Source: JAPLKX01 sp035530195 (GTDB lineage: Bacteria > Hydrogenedentota > Hydrogenedentia > Hydrogenedentales > SLHB01). Taken from it: DNA of 5,621 nt. A program made the position numbers and the translations under genes. The stretch covers positions 1 through 5,621 of the forward strand of contig DATKVG010000052.1 of NCBI GenBank assembly GCA_035530195.1, read 5' to 3'. Every line of letters begins with the position of its first letter. The stretch's first letter is position 1. Shown one piece after another: positions 1 to 5,511 of the stretch. Under the pieces are notes generated by a model. It had not been told where the DNA came from. It ran no database searches and saw only the letters and a program-made list of their open reading frames with translations.

Positions 1-197
1 CCGAATGCCGTGGAACAGAGGTAGGGGCCGGGAGCAACCCTGGGCTGACAATTATCAAATCCCTCCGGGATTTTTGGGGAACCGAATGCAGTGGAACAGA
101 GGTAGGGGCCGGGAGCAACCCTGGGCTGACAATTATCAAATCCCTCCGGGATTTTTGGGGAACCGAATGCAGTGGAACAGAGGTAGGGGCCGGGAGC
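1..197. repeat. 81-bp direct tandem repeat, two full copies plus a 35-bp partial copy
   Basis: Units run 1-81, 82-162 and 163-197, each beginning CCGAATGC. Full copies 1 and 2 differ only at unit position 9 (C in the first, A in the second). The partial third copy matches the second over all 35 bases, then breaks off after GGGAGC. Each full unit contains a 7-bp inverted repeat (AAATCCC / GGGATTT, loop TCC) followed by a T run and GGGG. The array may continue left of the window. The near identity implies recent duplication or homogenisation. Units of this style, with a CCCTGGGCTGA core and a small CCC/GGG hairpin, are reminiscent of intergenic repeats in planctomycete-like and other metagenomic genomes; that is recollection, not a search result. 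Because 81 is divisible by three, the array leaves open reading frames by chance; I do not consider it coding. Confidence 0.95.
57..75 (+). terminator. Terminator-like hairpin inside repeat unit 1 (same in unit 2 at 138-156)
   Basis: AAATCCC (57-63), loop TCC (64-66) and GGGATTT (67-73) form a perfect 7-bp stem running into a five-T stretch (71-75). It could weakly terminate a transcript entering from the left, and two copies would be additive. The stem is short, its last three bases overlap the T run, and GGGG follows at once, so this may equally be just the structured core of a mobile or REP-like repeat. Confidence 0.3.
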
Positions 198-269
198 GCA
201 AAGGCGCTGCTTCTACGAGTGCGACGCCCCGTTTTTCGCTTTCATCGTACTTTTCTGGGTTTGTTTTAT

Positions 270-275
270 AGGAGG
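270..275 (+). promoter_or_regulatory. Shine-Dalgarno site that decides a TTG start
   Basis: AGGAGG sits 8 nt upstream of the TTG at 284. It is the only strong ribosome site near the start of the first gene and selects a TTG codon instead of the first in-frame ATG (380), which would remove the whole signal peptide. The 72 bases before it (198-269) hold only a 5-bp hairpin (AGCGC 195-199 / GCGCT 204-208) at the edge of the repeat array and a T-rich stretch. I see no convincing promoter there, so transcription may start inside or upstream of the repeats. Confidence 0.8.
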
Positions 276-283
276 CTTAGATC

Positions 284-1366
284 TTGACTCATTACAGCAG
301 GCTGATACTGACGGCGTCGTTGCTGGCGGTTGCGGGATTGTCGCTGACGCGTGTCCCGGCCGATCCCGCGCTGATCGTCATGGAAGCGGAGGCCTACGCC
401 GAACTGGTGCAGCCGATGCGGGTGGTGCGCGGCGACGCGCTGGCGAGCGGCGATGCCTGGGTCGAGTTGCCGCTGGGATCCGGCAAGGGGTGGCGCGGAA
501 AAGGCGGCGGCCGGGCGGGGTATCGGGTGGATGTTCCGGCGGCGGGCCGGTACGCGGTGTGGGCGAGATCGTGGTGGAAAGACGGCTGCTCGAATGCGTT
601 GTTTCTCCAGGCGAACGACTCTCCGACTCTGGTTTTCGGCAACGACGCCGTGTTCGGCCAGTGGCACTGGGTGTGCAGCCCGTCGCTCGAGCTCGGCAAG
701 GGGCTTAACTACATCCGCTTCTCAAACCACAGCGACGGCGTCCGGCTCGACAAACTGGTGGTCACCAACGACGCGTTCTACTTGCCCGAAGGGCTTGCCG
801 ATGAGATCACCCATTTCTTTGACGGGTTTGCCGGCTGCGACGCCGACAATACCGGCAGTTGGAGTTTTCCATCGGGCCGGTGGCGCGTCGTGCGAAATCC
901 GGCGGGAGCCGCGGCGAGTCTCGGCGACTGCCTGGCGCAGTTCGACCCCGACGGTGGCCGCGCGCTCGTGGGCAACCCGCTGTGGCACGACTACGATGTC
1001 CGGATCAAGACGATGCTGACCGAGCCGGGCGTGGTCGCCGTGACCTTCTATCACGCGAACGAGAACAATTTCTGCGGGTTGTTTTGGGAGGCGGACGAGG
1101 AGAACGCGGTACTTTCGCTCGAACAAGTAGCGGAGGGCCGTGCCAAGCTTCTTTGCCGGCAAACGCTGGACGGCGTGTCGCTCGACACGTGGTACGACGT
1201 GGCGATATCCACCGGCGGCGGCGTGATTCGCGCGGCCGTTGACGGCGTCGAACGTTGCCGGGCCGATTTCGCCGGTGAACGCAAGGGCCGGGCCGGCCTG
1301 TCCGCAACAATTTCCGGGGCGTTTTTCGACAACGTGGAGGTTATTTTCGAACATGCAAAAAACTAA
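284..1366 (+). CDS. Secreted protein with carbohydrate-binding-like and LamG-like domains
   Basis: A 360-residue protein, probably exported and glycan-binding. Residues 1-27 form a signal peptide: a short N-region with Arg6, a hydrophobic core (LILTASLLAVAGLSL), then VPADP as the likely cleavage region. Residues 31-170 resemble a CBM6/galactose-binding beta-sandwich: an EAEAY opening, GYRVDVPAAGRYAVWARSWW, and a closing VRLDKLVVTNDAFYLPEG strand. Residues 178-356 resemble a LamG/concanavalin A-like jelly roll (DUF1080-type): FFDGF, GRWRVV, DYDVRIKTML, FCGLFWEA, DTWYDVAI and the terminal FFDNVEVIFE strand. I see no catalytic Asp/Glu motif, so binding rather than hydrolysis is inferred. The TTG start is set by AGGAGG at 270-275. 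The end overlaps the next gene by 14 bp, which suggests translational coupling. Domain calls rest on motif reading, not a profile search; the exact ligand is unknown. Confidence 0.8.
   Translation: MTHYSRLILTASLLAVAGLSLTRVPADPALIVMEAEAYAELVQPMRVVRGDALASGDAWVELPLGSGKGWRGKGGGRAGYRVDVPAAGRYAVWARSWWKDGCSNALFLQANDSPTLVFGNDAVFGQWHWVCSPSLELGKGLNYIRFSNHSDGVRLDKLVVTNDAFYLPEGLADEITHFFDGFAGCDADNTGSWSFPSGRWRVVRNPAGAAASLGDCLAQFDPDGGRALVGNPLWHDYDVRIKTMLTEPGVVAVTFYHANENNFCGLFWEADEENAVLSLEQVAEGRAKLLCRQTLDGVSLDTWYDVAISTGGGVIRAAVDGVERCRADFAGERKGRAGLSATISGAFFDNVEVIFEHAKN
1336..1340 (+). promoter_or_regulatory. Ribosome binding site inside the preceding gene, setting the start at 1353
   Basis: GGAGG lies 12 nt before ATG 1353, within the last codons of the upstream gene. 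The spacing is longer than ideal. The assignment is supported because a lysine/arginine-rich signal peptide begins exactly at this ATG, whereas the upstream in-frame ATG at 1239 would add 38 residues of unlikely sequence in front of it. Confidence 0.6.
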
Positions 1367-2240
1367 GCGTAGATCAACTGCAGCACACACGAGTTCTTTC
1401 TTTCTTTTGTTATTACTGATCGCTGGCACGGCTTTTGTCGCGGGGGCTTCGCCCGCGGTTGTCGCGGTGGAATGGCTTCCGCAGTCGGCGCACGGGAAAA
1501 TAGTGCGGGCGTACGAGGGCGCGGCGGACCCGGCTTGGCCCAAGCTCCGGCGCATTAACGTGATGGGCGACGAAAAAGAGCTCGAGGATGCGTTGCGCGC
1601 GTTGCCGCAAGCCGCCTCGACCATCATCGTTTCGTTTGGGCAGAACGTCGCTGAGGAGGCGGCCGAACTCTGCCCGGGGGCGACGCACGTCGTCCTGCTC
1701 GCGCCGGAAGCGCCTGCCGGGCCGAACGTATTCCACATCAAGAGCGACCCGGCCCCTGAATCGATCTGGCAGGCGGCGGCCGGTTTGAAGCCGGGGTTGA
1801 ACCGGCTGGGCATCTTGTATACGGCGAGACATGCGCCCAACGAGCAACTTGCAGCAGCGATCGAGACCGCCGGCAAAGCGGCGGGCCGCGTGATGGTCCG
1901 CGCGACGGTTCCTCACGGGCTGTGCCGGACCGAATCGGATTTTGAAAATGCGATGGAATCGCTCGAGGCGGCGGGCGGGTGCGACGTCCTGTACGTGCCG
2001 GACGACCCGAACACGTCGCGGTTTGCCGCAACGCTGTCCCGGCTCGCGGGGAATACGCCCGTCATTGGCGGGGAGGCGACGCGGGGCCGGGGTTGCGCGG
2101 CGGCGTTTGTTCGCGATTACGAAGCGCTGGGATGCGCCCTGGCCGCTGTCGTGGCCGCACGGGTAAGGGGTGAGGCGCCGAACGCCGCGATGCTGGTTGT
2201 GGCGCCGAAGATCGAAGGACAAATGACAAATGACAAATGA
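1353..2240 (+). CDS. Exported ABC_sub_bind-like (PF04392-type) substrate-binding protein
   Basis: A 295-residue protein from ATG 1353. Residues 1-32 are a classic signal peptide: MQKTKRRS, then a FFLLLLLIAGTAFVA core and an Ala-rich cleavage zone; there is no lipobox cysteine. The body follows the two-lobe Rossmann pattern of periplasmic binding proteins of the PF04392 group: TIIVSFGQNVAEEAAEL (90-106), HVVLLAPEAP, then RLGILYTARH (151-160) opening lobe 2, DVLYVPDDPN (211-220) and NTPVIGGEATRGRG (234-247), followed by DYEALGCALAAVVAARVRGE (255-274). These proteins bind small ligands such as amino acids for an ABC importer. No permease or ATPase gene is next to it, so a sensor or orphan binding role is possible. 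The C-terminus is odd: it ends VAPKIEGQMTNDK, where family members usually continue with a final strand of the N-x-K-x-A-x-x-x-G type. The last codons and stop come from a heptamer repeat. Confidence 0.72.
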   Translation: MQKTKRRSTAAHTSSFFLLLLLIAGTAFVAGASPAVVAVEWLPQSAHGKIVRAYEGAADPAWPKLRRINVMGDEKELEDALRALPQAASTIIVSFGQNVAEEAAELCPGATHVVLLAPEAPAGPNVFHIKSDPAPESIWQAAAGLKPGLNRLGILYTARHAPNEQLAAAIETAGKAAGRVMVRATVPHGLCRTESDFENAMESLEAAGGCDVLYVPDDPNTSRFAATLSRLAGNTPVIGGEATRGRGCAAAFVRDYEALGCALAAVVAARVRGEAPNAAMLVVAPKIEGQMTNDK

Positions 2241-2241
2241 C
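2221..2241 (+). repeat. Heptamer tandem repeat AAATGAC x3
   Basis: Three exact copies of AAATGAC run from 2221 to 2241, preceded by GAC (2218-2220) and followed by AA, so the period of seven extends slightly on both sides. The repeat encodes the final residues and the TGA stop (2238-2240) of the binding-protein gene and reaches into the 43-bp gap before the sulfotransferase. A period of seven puts a TGA in each frame in turn, so a stop is guaranteed within the array whichever frame enters. I recall similar short AAATGAC-type arrays between genes in metagenomic bacterial genomes, but cannot verify that here. Confidence 0.9.
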
Positions 2242-2283
2242 AAGAAGATACGGCTGGAAGAAGGCGGGTAAGGACGAAAGATA

Positions 2284-3261
2284 ATGGATGAACCGGTTAT
2301 TTGCGATTCGCCGGTGACGCTTGTTTACATCACGGGCTACAACTACTCGGGCTCGACCCTGCTGGCGTTCCTCCTCAACGCCCACCAGCTGATCGCGTCC
2401 ACGGGCGAGATCTGCGGGCCGGCCAACTTCACCCCGCAGTCCCAATGCTCGTGCGGCGCGGCTCTCCACGCCTGCCCGCTGTATCGCGAGATCGAACGGC
2501 GCGTCGGCCGCCCGCTCTTCCAGCTCGACCGGTTCAAGTTTGGCCACCGCCTGCTGTCGATCCCGCCGACCCTCCCGCAGCGGCTGCTGTTCGGGTCGCT
2601 GCGCAACTCGAGGGCCGAAACGCTGCGGGACTGGGCGCGGGAGCATCTGCCGTGGGCGCGGGCGGTCGCACGCGAGAAGCGGGCGGCGTACGCGGGCTTC
2701 GTCAAAGCGGCCGCGGCCCTGTTCGATGTTGGTATCGTGGCCGATTCATCTAAAAACCCGATGAACATCCCGTTCCTGATGAGGGCTGAAGGAATCCGGC
2801 TCAGGGTGATCCACCTGGTGCGCCACCCGGCGGCGTGCGTCTTCTCGGCCATCAACCGCAGCCCGCACGGCGTGCCGGCCGCGGCGGATTATTGGGCGCG
2901 CAACTTTGACACGGTCGAACGGGTGCTCGAGCGGGTGCCGCGCGCGGATTGGATGCGCCTGCGTTATGAAGACGTGTGCCTCGAGCCGGATGCGGCGTGC
3001 CGGGGGTTGTGCGAATGGATAGGCGTGCCTTTCGATCCTGCGATGCTCCGGTTTCGCCAGGCTGCGCACCACATTTACGGCAACCCAATGCGGCTGACGG
3101 ACGTGGCCGAGATCCGGCTGGACACGCGCTGGCTTACGGGGCTGTCGGAGGAGGAGTTGCGGGTGGTGGCGGCCATCACGGGCAGCCAGGCGCAGCGGTG
3201 CGGCTATCGATTCGACCGGGAGCGGTCAATAGGCGGCTGTGAAGCCGCCTGCCGCCCATGA
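2284..3261 (+). CDS. PAPS-dependent sulfotransferase family protein
   Basis: A 325-residue cytoplasmic enzyme expected to move a sulfuryl group from 3'-phosphoadenylyl sulfate to a hydroxyl or amine of a carbohydrate or other acceptor. The 5'-phosphosulfate loop is TGYNYSGSTLL (17-27). The 3'-phosphate site is VADSSKNP (152-159) plus IHLVRHPAACVFSAINR (176-192), with Arg180 and Ser188 in the usual places. RLRYEDVCLEP (225-235) and the following helix match the conserved RYEDL region. GEIC (41-44) and CSCGAALHACPLY (55-67) give a cysteine cluster typical of the Sulfotransfer_3-like branch (PF13469). Length is normal. ATG 2284 has AAGGA at 2270-2274, 9 nt away. The stop overlaps the next start as ATGA. 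The last ten residues (IGGCEAACRP) are encoded mostly by a hairpin repeat and look appended. Acceptor specificity cannot be read; the paired acyltransferase suggests surface-glycan decoration. Confidence 0.88.
   Translation: MDEPVICDSPVTLVYITGYNYSGSTLLAFLLNAHQLIASTGEICGPANFTPQSQCSCGAALHACPLYREIERRVGRPLFQLDRFKFGHRLLSIPPTLPQRLLFGSLRNSRAETLRDWAREHLPWARAVAREKRAAYAGFVKAAAALFDVGIVADSSKNPMNIPFLMRAEGIRLRVIHLVRHPAACVFSAINRSPHGVPAAADYWARNFDTVERVLERVPRADWMRLRYEDVCLEPDAACRGLCEWIGVPFDPAMLRFRQAAHHIYGNPMRLTDVAEIRLDTRWLTGLSEEELRVVAAITGSQAQRCGYRFDRERSIGGCEAACRP
3231..3250 (+). repeat. Perfect 8-bp inverted repeat at the sulfotransferase / acyltransferase junction
   Basis: AGGCGGCT (3231-3238), loop GTGA (3239-3242) and AGCCGCCT (3243-3250) form an uninterrupted GC-rich hairpin ending 7 nt before ATG 3258. 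It encodes GGCEAA near the sulfotransferase C-terminus. In the mRNA it would occupy the place of a ribosome site, and no Shine-Dalgarno sequence is visible there. The next gene may therefore depend on ribosomes finishing the sulfotransferase and melting the stem. It also resembles small GC-rich palindromic repeats that spread between genes. Confidence 0.8.
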
Positions 3262-4397
3262 ACACGCAACTGGTCACGACGTGGGAAGAGTTGGCGCAGT
3301 TCGAGCTGAACTGGAACCGGTTGTGGAAATCCGGCGGAACGTGCGGCAGGGAGTTCTACGCGTTTTCGTTCATGCGGCTGATGGCGCTGCACACTGGCAA
3401 AGGGCGCGGCACGCCGTGGTGCATCGTGTGCAGGGAAGGGGGCAACGCGGTGGGCATCATTCCGCTGTTCCTGGGGCGGGCGCCCGTATCGCGGCTCCAC
3501 GTGCGGATGAACTACATCGCGTTTTTCCCAAACGAGTTGATCCAGCGCCATGGTTTTCTCGGCGACGTCACGGTCGAGGAAGCGGTCCCGGCGCTTGTGG
3601 GTTGTTTGCGGGATGAGCCGTTTGATCTGGCGGTTTTGTGCGGTCTGGCGGAGGCCGATGCGACTGCCATTTTCCGCCATGTGGCCGCGTGCGGACTCCC
3701 GTGCAGCCTGTTGCAGGTGAACGAGCCGCGGGGCGGCCAGCCCGGCACGGCGTCGGTCGACACGTGCGCGATTGAACTGCCCGTCACGTTTGCGGCGTAC
3801 CTTGAGACGCGCACGGCCCGGTTCCGCGTGTGGTTTCGCCGGGCCGAACGTATCAGTAGAACGTTCGGCAGCGTGACGGTGTGGCGGCACATCGAAGGCC
3901 GGCAGACGCTGGGGCTGGAGAGGTCCGTGGACGAGATGGTGGCGTGGATTCAGCAGGTCCGGCCGCACACGTGGCAGGCCCGGCGGCGCCAGTGGTACGG
4001 CAACTACGACCCGGAATTCTGGGCCAGCCTCATCAAAACGGCGATCGCGCACGATGCGCTCGATCTGGCGTTTCTGCTGGTGGACGGCCAGCCGGTGGCA
4101 TACACGTTCCGGCTGGTTTCGGGCCGGTACGCCCGGTCGTGCTGCACGGGCTACCATGAAGGTTTTGCACGGATGTCGCCGGGATTGTTGCTGATGACAT
4201 TGCTGGTCAAGCATTCGATCGAAGAGACGAGGCTGACGCGGATCGATATGGGCGGGTCGCGCCATTACCAGAAGACGCAACTGGCCAACTACAGGGATTC
4301 CGGGTACGAGGTCACCATCTACGGCAGAAGCTGGAAGGCTCTGGGCCTCTACCATTGCCGGAAACAACGCCGCCGGTGGCACCGGTTCCCGGATTGA
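3258..4397 (+). CDS. GNAT-fold acyltransferase of the CelD/BcsL (BioF2-like) type
   Basis: A 379-residue cytoplasmic protein of the Acetyltransf_6 (PF13480) kind, a family with a degenerate N-terminal half and a GNAT-like C-terminal half that is common in exopolysaccharide and cellulose gene clusters. The N-terminal part shows WCIVCREGGNAVGIIPLFLG (54-73). The C-terminal core shows FLLVDGQPVAYTFRLVSG (272-289), GYHEGFARMSPGLLLM (298-313) and RIDMGGSRHYQK (328-339), which correspond to the family's D-G-x-P-x-A strand, the Y-x-P-G-x-L-L acyl-CoA turn and the D-x-G-x-x-x-Y-K strand. The basic tail CRKQRRRWHRFPD may lie near a membrane or nucleic acid. The start is the ATGA overlap with the sulfotransferase and lacks its own ribosome site, so translation is probably coupled. 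By association it may acylate the glycan or precursor that the sulfotransferase modifies. Donor and acceptor are unknown, and FemAB-like aminoacyl transfer is a possible alternative. Confidence 0.8.
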   Translation: MNTQLVTTWEELAQFELNWNRLWKSGGTCGREFYAFSFMRLMALHTGKGRGTPWCIVCREGGNAVGIIPLFLGRAPVSRLHVRMNYIAFFPNELIQRHGFLGDVTVEEAVPALVGCLRDEPFDLAVLCGLAEADATAIFRHVAACGLPCSLLQVNEPRGGQPGTASVDTCAIELPVTFAAYLETRTARFRVWFRRAERISRTFGSVTVWRHIEGRQTLGLERSVDEMVAWIQQVRPHTWQARRRQWYGNYDPEFWASLIKTAIAHDALDLAFLLVDGQPVAYTFRLVSGRYARSCCTGYHEGFARMSPGLLLMTLLVKHSIEETRLTRIDMGGSRHYQKTQLANYRDSGYEVTIYGRSWKALGLYHCRKQRRRWHRFPD

Positions 4398-4419
4398 CCA
4401 TCCACGGGCCGAAAGCCAA

Positions 4420-4452
4420 TAGAGAAACCCCCGGGAGGTCGCTCCCGGGGGT
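4420..4452 (-). terminator. Strong intrinsic terminator between convergent genes
   Basis: ACCCCCGGGAG (4427-4437), loop GTCG (4438-4441) and CTCCCGGGGGT (4442-4452) make a perfect 11-bp stem. Read on the minus strand it lies 23 nt after the prepilin-like stop and runs into TTTCTCTA (4427-4420), a serviceable U tract. On the plus strand it starts 29 nt after the acyltransferase stop but is followed by ATGGATCG with no T run, so it would stop plus transcripts less well. It serves mainly the minus-strand gene, probably with some effect both ways. Confidence 0.82.
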
Positions 4453-4475
4453 ATGGATCGGATGTGGTTGGTGGA

Positions 4476-5369
4476 CTAGCTGAAGATCTCGCCAACCGCC
4501 AGGGCCATCGACTTCGAAACCGGGCCTCCTGCGTCCGGGTACTTCTGGAACACAACGTGCCCGTCCATGTACAGCACGTTCGAGCCGCCGGGGATGTGGT
4601 TATAGTTGTCGACTTCGTTGGACAGCGCGTCCATCATCACAAACACCGTGCTCTGCGCCTGGGCGCTGCCAGCGGGGTTATTGATGTCCGTGATCAGGAA
4701 CCGCTCGATGCCTTCACGGAGCCGGTAGATGGTGTCGCCGCCGTTGTTGCCCGTCCCCGGCGCGAAGGTACCGACGTTTACGTCCGAGTCGAGCAACCCG
4801 AAGTTGCTCGTAGTATCGATTTCAGCCAGAATCTGCACCAAGCTGAAGAACTGTTTGTTCCAACCTTCCCCGGTTTCATACGTCTCATCGAGAGGCCTGT
4901 CGCCCGACCGATCCAGCAGCCAGCCGAAATAACCATAGCTGGCGTCTGCCTCATCGGAGCAGCCGTTGCCGCCATGGACCGGATCGTTGTAATTGCTTAC
5001 CACGTGCAGGCACCACTCGCCGTCCGGGAACTGGAGGTCCTCGGCGGTGTCATTCGGGTCCGACGGGCAGATGAACACGTTCGGGTCCGAAATGTACTCC
5101 GGATACACCGAACTCACCAGCGGCGCCGCAGCCGGGTCCGTTGCCTCGCCTTCATAAATCGGCACGTGAAGTGGCGGCCACTTCTGGCCGGGCGATTCAT
5201 TGGCGTACATCTTGAACACCAAGCCCCACTGTTTGAGGTTGTTGGCACAACTGGCCCGGCGGGCCGATTCGCGTGCACGGGCAAGTGCCGGCAGTAAAAT
5301 AGCCGCCAGGATGCCTATGATTGCAATGACAACCAACAACTCAATTAACGTAAAACCCTTTCTTCGCAT
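4476..5369 (-). CDS. DUF1559 prepilin-like protein with N-terminal cleavage/methylation motif
   Basis: A 297-residue type II/IV pseudopilin-like protein. Residues 1-5 (MRRKG) form a very short basic leader; prepilin peptidase should cut between Gly5 and Phe6 and methylate Phe6. Glu10 is the conserved Glu+5. Residues 6-29 are the hydrophobic helix (FTLIELLVVIAIIGILAA, then ILLPAL), followed by ARARESARRASCANNLKQWGL, the amphipathic continuation typical of DUF1559. The rest is a secreted globular domain with PNVFICPSDP (96-105), four cysteines (41, 101, 120, 137) and the C-terminal signature HIPGGSNVLYMDGHVVF (258-274). Ten residues separate His258 from Asp269-Gly270, against nine in the named H-X9-DG form. 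DUF1559 proteins occur in many copies in Planctomycetota-like genomes; their individual roles are mostly unknown. No pilus assembly genes are nearby. It stands alone, convergent to the other genes, with its own promoter, consensus ribosome site and terminator. Confidence 0.95.
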   Translation of the reverse strand: MRRKGFTLIELLVVIAIIGILAAILLPALARARESARRASCANNLKQWGLVFKMYANESPGQKWPPLHVPIYEGEATDPAAAPLVSSVYPEYISDPNVFICPSDPNDTAEDLQFPDGEWCLHVVSNYNDPVHGGNGCSDEADASYGYFGWLLDRSGDRPLDETYETGEGWNKQFFSLVQILAEIDTTSNFGLLDSDVNVGTFAPGTGNNGGDTIYRLREGIERFLITDINNPAGSAQAQSTVFVMMDALSNEVDNYNHIPGGSNVLYMDGHVVFQKYPDAGGPVSKSMALAVGEIFS

Positions 5370-5376
5370 TACTTTT

Positions 5377-5384
5377 ACCTCCTT
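5377..5384 (-). promoter_or_regulatory. Full-consensus Shine-Dalgarno site of the prepilin-like gene
   Basis: On the minus strand AAGGAGGT (5384-5377) complements the full anti-Shine-Dalgarno core and sits 7 nt before the ATG at 5369. This is the strongest ribosome site in the window, fixes the start that gives the five-residue leader, and suggests high translation. Confidence 0.9.
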
Positions 5385-5395
5385 TTATAAAGGCC

Positions 5396-5416
5396 TTATC
5401 GCCTTATCCGGTTATC
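5396..5416 (-). repeat. Three GATAA boxes spaced 8 bp apart in the prepilin-like 5' leader
   Basis: On the minus strand GATAA occurs at 5416-5412, 5408-5404 and 5400-5396, an exact 8-bp period, between the predicted promoter and the ribosome site. An 8-bp palindrome AAGGCCTT (5390-5397) overlaps the last box. Evenly spaced boxes could be a regulator's operator or a leader element in the mRNA; they could also be a small chance repeat. No known regulator is implied. Confidence 0.5.
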
Positions 5417-5459
5417 CAGAGCCGGCCTGAAAAGACCGCGCCCGGTGCTTCCTAATACA

Positions 5460-5488
5460 ATAATACCTCTTTTTCCGAAAAAAGTAAA
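5460..5488 (-). promoter_or_regulatory. Sigma-70-like promoter for the prepilin-like gene
   Basis: On the minus strand a -35 box TTTACT (5488-5483, four of six to TTGACA) and a -10 box TATTAT (5465-5460, five of six to TATAAT) are separated by exactly 17 bp of A/T-rich spacer. Transcription would start near 5453, giving a leader of roughly 85 nt that contains the GATAA boxes. This is the most convincing promoter in the window, though it is found by eye and the sigma specificity in this phylum is not established. Confidence 0.6.
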
Positions 5489-5511
5489 CCCGTCTGTCCC
5501 TGCCATTTCAG

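Noticed and set aside
45..75. Promoter within the repeat unit (CTGACA as a -35 box)
   Set aside because: CTGACA at 45-50 matches TTGACA at five of six bases, but 17 bp downstream lies GGATTT inside the hairpin, which is not a usable -10 box.
1..197. CRISPR array
   Set aside because: The copies are contiguous, with no unique spacers, and the unit is far longer than a CRISPR repeat.
5..271. An open frame of 88 codons across the 81-bp repeats, with a 27-residue repeated peptide
   Set aside because: It exists because 81 is a multiple of three. There is no ribosome site, the composition is Arg/Gly/Pro/Trp-rich nonsense, and the tail changes character as soon as the repeat ends.
1239..1352. Upstream ATG at 1239 as the start of the binding-protein gene
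   Set aside because: It would place 38 unlikely residues before a clean signal peptide and overlap the upstream gene by 128 bp. ATG 1353 has GGAGG upstream and gives a normal export signal.
722..1876. Minus-strand open frame of 384 codons
   Set aside because: It runs antisense across two well-supported plus-strand genes with recognisable domains and signal peptides. Long antisense frames are expected in GC-rich DNA.
3204..4382. Minus-strand open frame of 392 codons
   Set aside because: Although longer than the acyltransferase opposite it, its protein is rich in Arg/Pro/His with no motif, while the plus-strand frame shows clear GNAT-like motifs and an ATGA-coupled start.
4464..5297. Plus-strand open frame of 277 codons
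   Set aside because: It is a shadow of the prepilin-like gene, which has an unmistakable leader, ribosome site and promoter on the minus strand.
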